Of a stretch of DNA of 64,000 nucleotides, positions 24,879-32,949 are shown one piece after another; positions within the stretch are counted from its first letter, which is position 1; each line of letters opens with the position of its first letter. The stretch covers positions 1-64,000 of the forward strand of contig NZ_FRBD01000003.1 of the NCBI RefSeq assembly GCF_900142525.1, read 5' to 3'. A program made the position numbers and the translations under genes. This stretch comes from Xylanibacter ruminicola. Its GTDB lineage: Bacteria; Bacteroidota; Bacteroidia; Bacteroidales; Bacteroidaceae. The notes below the pieces were generated by a model, which saw nothing but the letters and a program-made list of their open reading frames with translations, was not told where the DNA came from and did not search any database.

Positions 24879-24888
24879 AATCTGTATT

Positions 24889-25452
24889 TCACTTTAATAG
24901 TTCCGGATATGTGCTCATGATGGCATGTCCGATAATCTCCTTGATAGTTATCTTCTCGTCTTTTGCTTTCTTCCTCAATGCGGTGACAAGCGTCTCCGGA
25001 AGCTGCAGGTTGACAGACACTTCGTCGATGCCTTTGATGAGTTCCTTGCGAGGACGACCCTGCTTGGGAGCTTCAAGTCCTCCGACACCCTTTGCGCCGC
25101 CTTGCTTGAGAATTTGCTGAGCCACTTGCTTGATGAGCTCTTCTGATCCCATCACATCTTCCAGGGTAAGAGGCTTACGAGGCTCAGAAGCTGGTTCTGA
25201 CGCAGGCTGTGAAACTTCCTGGGCTACAGTTCCCTCTTCTGCAGCAGGAGCGTTGACCTGGGGCTTCTCTGGTGTTTCAGGAGCAACCTTCACTGGATCC
25301 TCCTCTGGCTTAGCAGGAGCAGCTGCAGGCGTCTCTGTTGAACCTGATTCAGGTGCAGCCTGTGCCCCACCCTGCTGGTGTACTATATTGTCGAATCTCT
25401 CAACTGTTGTTCCGTTCAGGAACCCCGTGTTACCTTTCTTCTTGATAGCCAT
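24889..25452 (-). CDS. Ribbon-helix-helix partition protein (ParB-like)
   Basis: 187 aa. Residues 25-100 are Pro/Ala/Glu rich and probably disordered (ETPAAAPAKPEEDPVKVAPE). The C-terminal 60 residues form a ribbon-helix-helix fold: VSVNLQLPETLVTALRKKAK gives the DNA-contacting strand and first helix, KITIKEIIGHAIMSTYPELL the second. Small RHH proteins paired with a short ParA usually bind the centromere and repress the par operon. Two 20-bp direct repeats over its promoter (25487-25507, 25512-25531) and the repeat-rich region upstream are likely targets. Confidence 0.8.
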   Translation of the reverse strand: MAIKKKGNTGFLNGTTVERFDNIVHQQGGAQAAPESGSTETPAAAPAKPEEDPVKVAPETPEKPQVNAPAAEEGTVAQEVSQPASEPASEPRKPLTLEDVMGSEELIKQVAQQILKQGGAKGVGGLEAPKQGRPRKELIKGIDEVSVNLQLPETLVTALRKKAKDEKITIKEIIGHAIMSTYPELLK

Positions 25453-25479
25453 AATACATTGCGTTTAAATTTGATGTTG

Positions 25480-25531
25480 CGAAGATACGAATTTATCTTT
25501 AATAAAGTTCCACGAATTTATCTTTATTAAA
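25480..25531 (-). promoter_or_regulatory. par promoter with tandem operator-like repeats
   Basis: TATCTTCG (minus strand, 25487-25480) is one base off the -7 consensus. Two direct repeats, ACGAATTTATCTTTAATAAA-like, at 25487-25507 and 25512-25531 (plus-strand reading, period 25 bp) overlap it. They contain the TTTAATAAA/TTTATTAAA core found throughout the AT-rich region beyond. Autorepression by the RHH protein is the natural reading. Confidence 0.6.
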
Positions 25532-26640
25532 CAATATGATATAGGATTTAATAAATATTAAGAATATTCTTTATTATTTATGAAGTTCTGTGTTTAATAA
25601 ATAAGAATCTTATTCTTTATAATAGATAAAACTAAATATATAATAAATACGATATTATATCTTTAATATTTAAATACACTATCTTTAATAAATAAGAATA
25701 ATATTATTTAATAAATAAACAGTTTATCTTTATTAAATATATTACTATTATCCTTACTAATACAAGACTTCTTCTTTAATATTTATATTGTCTGAAATGT
25801 CTCTCAATCAGATCCTGTGAACTTTTTCTTCGAGGTCTGCCCCTTTCTCTTTGGAGATGGTGTCTAACTTGCCATCTGGCAGGTACCCCATGCCTATTAT
25901 ATGCTTATCAAGCCAATCGAATGTTTTCGCCTAACCGCTTCATATTCAATGATTAAATATTTTATCTTTAATAAATATGAAGTTTTTCTTTAAGAATAAT
26001 AACATTCTCCCTGGTTTGTACTGGCAATGTGTCTTTGGACTTGTTTTTATTTATTAAAGAAGAATCATTATTCTTTAATAATTCACATACTTATTCTTGG
26101 CGTGTTCCACATGGTTTGGGTCGGGACGATTCGTGTTGATTTATTAAAGATATAGTCCCAGATATATTAAATACAAAATATATTCTTTAATAAATATAAG
26201 TATTAAACTATAATAAAGAAAAACTAAAAACTTTATTAAAGAAACAACTATTAATTTAATAAATATAAAGCTTGCTATTTAATAAAGAAGTGATATAATA
26301 TATATTAAATAGAATATTTCAGATTTATTAAATACAAACATATTCTTTATTATTCAATAAGTTTATTCTTTATTATTTATCAGCACTTTCTTAAAATTGT
26401 GAGTTTCGCTCATGCCCTCCCTTATGGGTAACTGAACAGTCACCTCTTGCTAATACCTTAAATCTTGATATACGAATTTAGAGATTACAAATGTGATGAC
26501 TGGTCAACTCAAGTAGAGTAGGGGGCTTTTCGATAAACATTTGGCTTTAAGCATCATACGTTATTCATAAATATTAAAGATTAAATAACTTATTTATTAA
26601 AGATAAAATATACTCTTTAATATTTCCTAATCTCTTTTGG
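25532..26640. repeat. AT-rich repeat field; candidate centromere or unwinding region
   Basis: About 1.1 kb, mostly A+T, with the core TTTAATAAAT (around 25547, 25591, 25683, 25709, 25970, 26180, 26252) and TTTATTAAAGA (around 26049, 26138, 26231, 26596), plus many variants such as TTCTTTATTATTTA. Both orientations occur because the core is nearly palindromic. No intact gene; a 40-codon gene remnant interrupts it at 25808-25930. Position between the par operon and the second rep gene fits a parS array or a DNA-unwinding region. Confidence 0.65.
25808..25930 (-). pseudogene. Short coding remnant inside the AT-rich field
   Basis: A stop-free minus-strand stretch of 40 codons without a start codon reads AKTFDWLDKHIIGMGYLPDG then KLDTISKEKGADLEEKVHRI before TGA. 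Its base composition is clearly less AT-rich than its surroundings and the peptide looks like the C-terminus of a real protein, so it is probably a gene fragment left after rearrangement. The parent gene was not recognised. Confidence 0.35.
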
Positions 26641-26704
26641 TTCCTTTCTACACAAATAACCTTAAAAATTCTCAGATAATTCTATTCTTATCAAGAATTC
26701 TTCG

Positions 26705-26712
26705 TATCTTTG
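26705..26712 (+). promoter_or_regulatory. Promoter -7 box of the second rep gene
   Basis: TATCTTTG matches TAnnTTTG exactly and lies 21 nt before the ATG at 26734. It rules out the longer ORF start at 26710, which would be upstream of the transcription start. Confidence 0.65.
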
Positions 26713-26733
26713 CAGAATATAAACGGTTATAGA

Positions 26734-27507
26734 ATGCCTACGAAGCGAGACTTGAAGAAAGAGCAGGGTAGGGGAGATCAGATAATCGTCCCGATGACTG
26801 TCATCATGATGCGCCAGGGTTACGACTTCTGGCAGAACAAGGTTTTGCTCGCTATTATCGATCAGTTGCAACCCTATATCCGTGAAGGATCACAATATGA
26901 CTTGTTCGGAATTCAGGAGGATATTCTCTTCTCGATTCGTTTCAAGGATATGGGTATTCGTAGAGCAGACTATGCTAAGTTCCGTTCCAGGTTAAGCACG
27001 CTTTCCTTGATATCCGTTGCCATTCCCAGTAAACTTAACAATGAGTCTTACAAACGCTATCATCGTTTGGGTACGGTATTCTTCGAAGAGGGTGATAGCA
27101 AGGACTTCATGATTCAGCTCGACAAGGATGTTGTGAATCATATCATCTCTAAGGAATATGGATTCTGCGAAATAAGCAAGGCCGCATTCTTGGCTTGTAA
27201 GACCCGGTATAGCCAACAGATTTACCTGATGCTTGCAAGTTGGCGCAATGAGAACCAGCATACAATTCCAATGGCAGAACTGGAGAGACAGCTTACTGCA
27301 GCACAGACTCAAAAACTACTCTGCACTTCTCCCGAACAAAAGACCATGGTGCCAAAGGATATTGACACTATTCTTACCGCCACAAAAAAGGAACTTGATG
27401 AACTGTTAGCATCAGGTTCCAGTGATCTCTCATTTAATTATTCCATCGATGACGATGGGGTAGGGGAGAAGCTCCTGCACGTAGAGATTGTCACGTCAGC
27501 GTCATAG
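26734..27507 (+). CDS. Second plasmid replication initiator, Rep_3 type (Rep2)
   Basis: 257 aa from the ATG at 26734. IIVPMTVIMMRQGYDFWQNK aligns with LAPLTLTLMRHNYTSVQNKV of Rep1, and the order LSTLSLISVAIPSK / RYSQQIYLMLASWRNENQHT parallels Rep1's second winged helix, so both belong to the same initiator family. Rep2 lacks Rep1's Lys-rich N-terminus and acidic C-terminal 100 residues. A class C iteron (27376-27395) lies within its coding sequence, encoding ATKKEL. Its 3' end overlaps the convergent LRR gene by 17 nt. Confidence 0.8.
   Translation: MPTKRDLKKEQGRGDQIIVPMTVIMMRQGYDFWQNKVLLAIIDQLQPYIREGSQYDLFGIQEDILFSIRFKDMGIRRADYAKFRSRLSTLSLISVAIPSKLNNESYKRYHRLGTVFFEEGDSKDFMIQLDKDVVNHIISKEYGFCEISKAAFLACKTRYSQQIYLMLASWRNENQHTIPMAELERQLTAAQTQKLLCTSPEQKTMVPKDIDTILTATKKELDELLASGSSDLSFNYSIDDDGVGEKLLHVEIVTSAS
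27376..27395 (+). repeat. Iteron-like sequence inside rep2
   Basis: ACCGCCACAAAAAAGGAACT-type sequence matching the class C motif of 23.7-24.04 kb, embedded in coding sequence. Its preservation inside a gene suggests either a Rep binding site with a regulatory role or chance; the 18-of-20 match makes chance unlikely. Confidence 0.55.
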
Positions 27508-28477
27508 TAACACCCTTCTTGCCATTAATCTCACACGATTCTCTCTTGCTGTGTTGCCTGTCGTCGAGTCCGGCAACCTGCATCGTCTTCAGGTTCAGAA
27601 CTGGCGAACCATAAGGGCCTGTTATCTTCATCAGCTCTGGGCAAAGACTCAGTGCTCCTATTGCTATTGATTTTACTCTTCCCATCATCGTAATGCTCTT
27701 CAGGTTCGCGTTGCCACTGAAGGCATCTTCATGGATGTTGGTTACAAGTTCTGGTATAGTTACGTTTACCAGATTACAGCACTGAAAGCATGCCTCGGAA
27801 ATCTGTGTGATGGAGTGGGGGAGTGTTATCTTCTTCAGACCAGTATATGCAAAGGCATTCTTGCCAATCTCCTTCATGGAATTTGGGATATAGACACTAT
27901 TTAGTTTTCTCCTGAAGAATGCGTTGTTAGCGATGATCTCTGTGCCTTCATGAATCCTCAGATCCTTGGGACAGCTCTTCGTGGCTGCTCCATAACATAT
28001 CTTGTAATCACTGGTATAGAGCACGCCATGTTCTAATCTAAAATGAGGAGAAAGCACAATGAGTTCTTCCAATGAGTAACAGGAAGCAAACGGGTTAACT
28101 GTCTCTATATGGCGGACATTTTTTGGAATTATAAACCTTTTGAGATGAGTATTCCCAAACGGATTATAGCCAAAGGCCAACACAGTGTCTGGTAATTTGA
28201 TTTCCGTAGCAAAAGTATCGCAAAATGCCCCATGACAGATGACTTGAGTGCCATATAGAACAGAATATGTCGTCAGTTGTCCGGTAGCATTGATGAGCTT
28301 TTTTCTGTCCTTGCTATAAAAGACATCATGTCCGTCGTTGACCTGATGAATGACATCCTCTTCAGTCAAGGCTGTGTGTATGCACAAATGACCTTTGATG
28401 TGTGATGGAGCCTTTTTTTCCGACTCACAATTTGTTTTTTCTAAGCAAAACGTCTCCAGGCATTCATTTATATCCAT
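27491..28477 (-). CDS. BspA-type leucine-rich repeat protein
   Basis: 328 aa without a signal peptide. Repeats of the LRR_5 (BspA) type with the pattern IPxSVxxIGxxAFxxCxxLxxVxIP: NSVYIPNSMKEIGKNAFAYT, LKKITLPHSITQISEACFQC, LVNVTIPELVTNIHEDAFSG and others from about residue 95 to 300. Cysteine-rich N-terminus (CLETFCLEKTNCESEK). Typical surface versions have signal peptides, so a cytoplasmic binding role is more likely. It converges on and overlaps rep2 by 17 nt. A related LRR unit is fused to a dead hydrolase at 60.4-61.4 kb. Confidence 0.8.
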   Translation of the reverse strand: MDINECLETFCLEKTNCESEKKAPSHIKGHLCIHTALTEEDVIHQVNDGHDVFYSKDRKKLINATGQLTTYSVLYGTQVICHGAFCDTFATEIKLPDTVLAFGYNPFGNTHLKRFIIPKNVRHIETVNPFASCYSLEELIVLSPHFRLEHGVLYTSDYKICYGAATKSCPKDLRIHEGTEIIANNAFFRRKLNSVYIPNSMKEIGKNAFAYTGLKKITLPHSITQISEACFQCCNLVNVTIPELVTNIHEDAFSGNANLKSITMMGRVKSIAIGALSLCPELMKITGPYGSPVLNLKTMQVAGLDDRQHSKRESCEINGKKGVTMTLT

Positions 28478-28528
28478 TTTACAATCTTCCTTCTAGATTT
28501 TTATCATTTAAATTGGTGTTTTTTAGGG

Positions 28529-29686
28529 TCATATTATTCCCATTTTAAGTGCTTCGTTCCAGTCCTTGCTGGGTTCCGGCGACTTCTCTTGTAGGACGCG
28601 GTTGCCATAGATTCCTGTCATGGCACGGAATGTCTCGACATCCACAAGATCTGATGCGATATCAAACTGCTTGTCACCAAGCTGGAAATGCACCATCTCG
28701 CCATTGATGCTGAATTCTAAGTTCTTCGCCTTATATTCAAGGAGGCAAACCATCCGGCATCCATAGAGTCTTCCCTGCAGGTCGTTGTCGAAGCAATCAA
28801 TTGCCTGCGCCTTGTGGAAGAAGTTCATCGTTTCTGTTATCTGCTGATCAGAGAAGCTGCCGCCTGTCGATGCCAAAATGCAGCCAGTGAAATCTATTCT
28901 GTCATGGTTCAACTGCCAGAACGCCATGGCATCAAATGCACTCTCAAAGAAAAACACTCTCTGTATTTGATGGGGTAGGGGAGCGGCCTCTTTTCCGTGG
29001 GTGGATTCCGGCTCTGTCATCCATAGCCCAGAAGTACTGTTAGTCCCTTCTGCCTTTCCCTTGAATCCCTTATATCCTCTTATCTCATATCCGACAATCT
29101 CTGCAGAACCGGGGATGTGATATGGAAAGCCAAGATTGTAAATGGCTTTTGGGCTTGTGCTGTCCTCATCTGCCTTTTTCCTCACCAGCTCGATGAATGG
29201 TGCAAAAACCATCGCTGCCTCCCTGCTCAGTCCGCGTTGTTCAAAGAAGGTCATAACGTGGTCTATCCGTTCGGCAGTGTCCAGTCTGTCATATCTGGAA
29301 GCATCAAATTCTTTTGCCTCATGGATGCCTGCCTTGTCCAGGTAATCGTCAAGATTGAATGATTCCTTTTCCTCTTTTCCCATATACCTGGCCAACACCC
29401 TATTCAGCGTATCCACATCATTCCTTCCTGTCACGGGAAATGCCGCCAGGTTCTCGCGTATGAAGTCAATCAGGTCACCCTTTCCGCCGTCTCTGCGCCA
29501 GTAACCCTGATTCTCCAGATTCTTCGGATTCTTGACTATCACACGGTCTATTTCCTTTCCGTGTTCGTCTCTCAGCACGAAGTTGGGACTCACGCCGCCC
29601 TTCGACTTGTCGTACTTATACCCCAAGTCCAAAAGCACTTCGACGATGCTTACTTCCTTACGCGCCTCACGATAATCTATCTTCAT
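28529..29686 (-). CDS. Toprim-domain protein (DUF3991-like, plasmid primase family)
   Basis: 385 aa from the ATG at 29686 (MKIDYREARKEVSIVEVLLD); the longer frame start at 29755 overlaps the upstream gene. The N-terminal part (YDKSKGGVSPNFVL; GGKGDLIDFIRENL) resembles a primase-type DNA-binding region. The Toprim core shows RVFFFESAFDAMAFWQL with the catalytic Glu and AIDCFDNDLQGRLYG with the D-x-D acidic pair, near residues 255-310. Such proteins are common on Bacteroidetes mobile elements near mobilisation or replication genes. It follows a DUF4099-like gene. Confidence 0.8.
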   Translation of the reverse strand: MKIDYREARKEVSIVEVLLDLGYKYDKSKGGVSPNFVLRDEHGKEIDRVIVKNPKNLENQGYWRRDGGKGDLIDFIRENLAAFPVTGRNDVDTLNRVLARYMGKEEKESFNLDDYLDKAGIHEAKEFDASRYDRLDTAERIDHVMTFFEQRGLSREAAMVFAPFIELVRKKADEDSTSPKAIYNLGFPYHIPGSAEIVGYEIRGYKGFKGKAEGTNSTSGLWMTEPESTHGKEAAPLPHQIQRVFFFESAFDAMAFWQLNHDRIDFTGCILASTGGSFSDQQITETMNFFHKAQAIDCFDNDLQGRLYGCRMVCLLEYKAKNLEFSINGEMVHFQLGDKQFDIASDLVDVETFRAMTGIYGNRVLQEKSPEPSKDWNEALKMGII

Positions 29687-29702
29687 CCTAATTGAACAAT
29701 CA

Positions 29703-30284
29703 TCAATAGTTACTAATCTTCCAGATCTTGAAGCCGTTTCGCTTCTCGAGGTCAATACCTACGACATACGTCTGGTTGCCTACCTTCACTTCCACAGACT
29801 TTCCCTGTCTTATCTTCTCACGCTGGGTGCGGGTCAGCTCCGTACCGTGGATATCGGTTGGTATCAGCCTGCCGATGTCATCTGCTTTCGCGTACAGCAG
29901 ACAGTTCGTCAATTGGTCCAGTTGTACGAAACAGCGGTTCCGCTGTCCGTCAATGACGGCTTCCGTATAGATAACCCCCTGCCGTTTCAGTCGCTCAATG
30001 TCCCGTTTCGACAGTTCGAGGTCACCAGTCTGTATCTCGTCATATTGTGGGTAGGCTTTCACTTCTACACCCCCGTCAGGCTTGCGTATAAATCCCAGTC
30101 GGGCCAGTCTTTCCACAGTCTCGCCGTCACTGTTTGTCAATTGCAGTGGCAGCAGACTCGTGGTCTGTCCCATACACAGCATTTCCAAGTCTTCTTTGGG
30201 CAGCGTGTAGAAGTCATGTTCCGTAAATCCAAATGGCTCGAACAACTTCCATGTATCTTCGTTAATGGGATATATTTCAAGCAT
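29703..30284 (-). CDS. DUF4099/DUF3945-like mobile-element protein
   Basis: 193 aa. Begins MLEIYPINEDTWKLFEPFGF, a pattern I associate with DUF4099, followed by VERLARLGFIRKPDGGVEV and a C-terminal part with ELTRTQREKIRQGKSVEVKV typical of the DUF3945 group, which often occurs on Bacteroidetes conjugative elements with topoisomerase-like or Toprim genes. Soluble, no signal. Sixteen nt separate its stop from the Toprim ATG. The biochemical role is not established. Confidence 0.7.
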   Translation of the reverse strand: MLEIYPINEDTWKLFEPFGFTEHDFYTLPKEDLEMLCMGQTTSLLPLQLTNSDGETVERLARLGFIRKPDGGVEVKAYPQYDEIQTGDLELSKRDIERLKRQGVIYTEAVIDGQRNRCFVQLDQLTNCLLYAKADDIGRLIPTDIHGTELTRTQREKIRQGKSVEVKVGNQTYVVGIDLEKRNGFKIWKISNY

Positions 30285-30324
30285 AAAAATTTATTAATCT
30301 GAAAAATTTCCATGAATTTTGCCG

Positions 30325-30332
30325 CAAAATTA
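30325..30332 (-). promoter_or_regulatory. Promoter -7 box of the Toprim operon
   Basis: TAATTTTG on the minus strand, 41 nt before the ATG at 30284, a full match to TAnnTTTG. TTCG lies 20 nt upstream in the place of the -33 TTTG. Confidence 0.55.
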
Positions 30333-30382
30333 CTCAAATTTTTCTATTTGAGCGAACTTTTCTCGATATTTAACACAAAATT

Positions 30383-31141
30383 TCACGCAAATAGCATCAC
30401 AAGGACGCTGATAATGGTAACGGAAGTGGTGAATATGCGGAATTCCCGTTCTGGCAGGAACTTTACTAAACGGATGCCAAGGAACGCTCCCATCAAGACA
30501 AACGGAATGGCACAGGCATCAATAGCCAGAGTCGTGTAGTTGATATTATGCCAGGCAAATACCTGAAGGGGTATCTTCAGGTAGTTGACACAAAGGAAGA
30601 ACCAGGCATTTGTACCAACAAAAGCCAGTTTGGGCATACGAATGGAAAGCAGATAGATGGCCATAACCGGTCCTGCTGCATTGCCTATCATTGTCGTGAA
30701 ACCGCCCAGCAATCCGAACAGAGGGCTATACCACCAGTGGTCGGCAAGAATGTTTTCCTTACCTTTCCATTGGCTCCAGAGCATCACCACAAGAACCAGT
30801 GCAAGGCAGGCTCCCATCAGATGTTTGAACTCTTGTGCAGGAATCAGGTGGTCAACCCAAAGGGCAAGAAAGAACCCTGCAATAGCCATCGGAAGTAGCT
30901 TCAGGATGTATTTCCACTCTGCTTGTCGACGGTAATAGCTCACACCTATCAGGTCTGCGAAACAGAGAACTGGTAGCATTAGTCCTGTTGATGGTTTTGC
31001 GCCGAATGTCATTGCCAACAATGGCACTGTCAGGATAGTCAGTCCCTGGACTCCCGTTTTCGACATGCCAACAAATAGAGCTGCCACGAATAATATTATC
31101 CATGACCAGTTGCTCTGAATATATGGTGCAAAGTCTATCAT
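30383..31141 (-). CDS. TauE/SafE (TSUP) family permease
   Basis: 252 aa, eight or so membrane helices (SWIILFVAALFVGMSKTGVQ at the N-terminus, then LPMAIAGFFLALWVD, CLALVLVVMLWSQW, LAFVGTNAWFFLCVNYLK, FTTSVTIISVLVMLF). The internal motif GGFTTMIGNAAGPVMAIYLL is diagnostic of the TSUP family, which exports sulfite, taurine-derived or other sulfur/organic anions. Overlaps the hydrolase gene upstream by 4 nt. The substrate cannot be read from sequence. Confidence 0.9.
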   Translation of the reverse strand: MIDFAPYIQSNWSWIILFVAALFVGMSKTGVQGLTILTVPLLAMTFGAKPSTGLMLPVLCFADLIGVSYYRRQAEWKYILKLLPMAIAGFFLALWVDHLIPAQEFKHLMGACLALVLVVMLWSQWKGKENILADHWWYSPLFGLLGGFTTMIGNAAGPVMAIYLLSIRMPKLAFVGTNAWFFLCVNYLKIPLQVFAWHNINYTTLAIDACAIPFVLMGAFLGIRLVKFLPEREFRIFTTSVTIISVLVMLFA

Positions 31142-31806
31142 CTATTGTTTATTAACCAGGCGAATCCCTTTGCCATCCGCTTGTCGGAATCGACGAAGTG
31201 ATTGCCTGCATTCCATTCAAGTATGGTATTAATCTTTTGTTCCGTCAATAGCTCATGCTGCTTACGGATGGCATTGCCGACCTGCGCCATCACAGGATTC
31301 TTTGCCTTTTCCTCTTTATCGCCAAGACTGAGATAGACGGACTTTGCAAGCGGTTTGTTTCCTGATGCATAATCAATCCACTGAGGGTACCATACAGATG
31401 GAGAGGCAGCAGCAATGCCTTCAAACTTGTCTGTCTGATACCCAGCCCATAAGGCAAACAGTCCAGCAAGAGAATAGCCACCAAGTATGAGGTGAGGAAT
31501 GTCTTCTTGAACCTCTGGTAGCAGTTGGCTTGTGATGAACTCCAGTGTCTTTTCTGCTCCATCGCCAAAAGGAGTCTTACCGAATACAGGAGGTGCACCC
31601 CAGGGAGTCAGTTCTTGGTTCCAGTCCTTTATCATAAAAGCCACAAGAGAAAAAGACTTATCGGACAACTCCTTGATTGTTTCGACTTCTTGATCCAATC
31701 CTTCCAAGTCATGTTCATCAATAGGCTGGATTAGCAGGTGTTTGGCTGCTTCATTCTGATACAGAAAGCATGTCCTATCGGAGAGAGTGTATTCCTTTTT
31801 AGTCAT
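31138..31806 (-). CDS. Alpha/beta-hydrolase (esterase-like)
   Basis: 222 aa. Nucleophile elbow GGYSLAG near residue 118 and a C-terminal His in NAGNHFVDSDK fit a serine esterase; the middle includes FEGIAAASPSVWYPQWIDYA, as in esterase-D/Fes-like hydrolases of Bacteroidetes. No signal peptide, so cytoplasmic. It overlaps both neighbours by a few nt. The substrate is unknown. Confidence 0.8.
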   Translation of the reverse strand: MTKKEYTLSDRTCFLYQNEAAKHLLIQPIDEHDLEGLDQEVETIKELSDKSFSLVAFMIKDWNQELTPWGAPPVFGKTPFGDGAEKTLEFITSQLLPEVQEDIPHLILGGYSLAGLFALWAGYQTDKFEGIAAASPSVWYPQWIDYASGNKPLAKSVYLSLGDKEEKAKNPVMAQVGNAIRKQHELLTEQKINTILEWNAGNHFVDSDKRMAKGFAWLINNR

Positions 31807-32107
31807 AGTATTCTATTGGGAGTTCTTCGCTGACATTGAAATCGTCGTGGAATCCGTCATCATACTTATAAACAATTCGCATGCCGCGATAGGTTGAAGG
31901 CACTTTCAGCACCTCAAGCAGATGCCACTTGGGGCGGCCAAAATCGTATGACTCCCTATCGAGGATAATTACGTTCGAAACGAAATCGAAATGGTAGTAG
32001 CCGCCACCAATGCATTGTTCACCAGGCTTCAGCAGGTGCTTATGCTGGTTGACCATTCCCAGACGGAATACTCCATTTATGCAGATGATAAACTTTGGTA
32101 ACGTCAT
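31799..32107 (-). CDS. Hypothetical protein
   Basis: 102 aa, Tyr/His/Gly rich (PGEQCIGGGYYHFDFVSNVI, GRPKWHLLEVLKVPSTYRG). Probably a small beta-rich domain. Overlaps the hydrolase gene downstream by 8 nt and the split lipoprotein upstream by 4 nt. No family recognised, though many Bacteroidetes carry similar RyGGGYyHFD proteins of unknown function. Confidence 0.6.
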   Translation of the reverse strand: MTLPKFIICINGVFRLGMVNQHKHLLKPGEQCIGGGYYHFDFVSNVIILDRESYDFGRPKWHLLEVLKVPSTYRGMRIVYKYDDGFHDDFNVSEELPIEYYD

Positions 32108-32545
32108 TGCTCTACTATAGTCATAGTGACATTTTGCCTTTCGACTTCTCCTTCAGCAGACAATATTTCTGCACCTTTTACATCATTGCTTGTGACAGTC
32201 AATTCATATTTGATGTGTGATCCCGCTTGACTGAATCCCTCAACTGAGATAATGTCACCCTTATATGTATCTTTTACATCGATAGGTTCGCAATACTCAC
32301 ATCGTGTAACTACACCTGTCACGTCGTTGCCATCCCTCTCAAATGTCATGCTTGCTTTATCCTCACACAATAGTCCCCGTCAGACTATAGCTTTGAGGAG
32401 TATTTGGTATCGAGTCCGTTTTTTCAATTGTCATCACCACCGTCGAGTCAGCAGTGGCTACATCGGCACTTTCTGTCTGTGTCTTCTTTCCACCACAGGC
32501 AATAAGAATCATCAAGCAGGATATTATAAAAACACTTTTTCTCAT
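32104..32545 (-). pseudogene. Lipoprotein gene split by a frame change
   Basis: The 5' part (32363-32545, 60 aa) has a lipoprotein signal (MRKSVFIISCLMILIACGGK, lipobox Cys 17) and ends SYSLTGTIV. The 3' part (32104-32370, 88 aa) has no ATG at its front (TTG only) and begins CEDKASMTFERDGNDVTG. Joined, they read SLTGTI-CEDKASMTFERDGN, which is how Bacteroidetes lipoproteins of this kind run on (a xGxIxxxxxMxFxxxGNxVxG pattern). The two frames differ by +1 at the 8-nt overlap. Either a real frameshift, an assembly error, or two coupled genes. Confidence 0.55.
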
Positions 32546-32601
32546 ATTCCTATAGTTTTAACTTAAACTATCCTTATCCTTTTATGAAGCGGATTCTGTT
32601 T

Positions 32602-32802
32602 CTATTCTTTTGTTAATCTGTATACTGCCAATGTGGGCAGGAAGACTAATAGCAATAGCGTAATCTCTACTAATGCGTAGGATCCGAAGTAGTCAACCAA
32701 TGTCTGGAACTTCAGTACTCCATCAACCAGAATGACTAAGAAGACAAACCAGCAGAGACAGAATATTGCAGCATATTTGATTTTTCGTTTCTTCAGTTTC
32801 AT
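32602..32802 (-). CDS. Small two-helix membrane protein
   Basis: 66 aa with two membrane helices (IKYAAIFCLCWFVFLVILVD and ALVEITLLLLVFLPTLAVY) and a basic N-terminus (MKLKKRKIK), giving an N-in, C-in topology. Its ATG overlaps the stop of the 49-residue gene upstream as ATGA. Unknown function. Confidence 0.65.
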   Translation of the reverse strand: MKLKKRKIKYAAIFCLCWFVFLVILVDGVLKFQTLVDYFGSYALVEITLLLLVFLPTLAVYRLTKE

Positions 32803-32948
32803 TCGTTGATGTAGTTTTTAGTGGACATATCATAATACAGAGCCTCCAATTCCTGAAGAGTTAGGTTCTCTACAGAGTGCTCGATTATCCTTATCAGTTC
32901 TTCACGACGATAATCGTCTGACTGTCCGAAACGTCCTGTGTAGGCCAT
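32799..32948 (-). CDS. Small acidic protein, 49 residues
   Basis: Frame MAYTGRFGQSDDYRREELIR then IIEHSVENLTLQELEALYYD, ending in TGA that overlaps the next ATG (32799-32802). The start lies directly after the nitroreductase stop. Helical with a clear amphipathic pattern. The ATGA coupling on one side and tight spacing on the other support it as a real gene. Function unknown. Confidence 0.6.
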   Translation of the reverse strand: MAYTGRFGQSDDYRREELIRIIEHSVENLTLQELEALYYDMSTKNYINE

Positions 32949-32949
32949 A

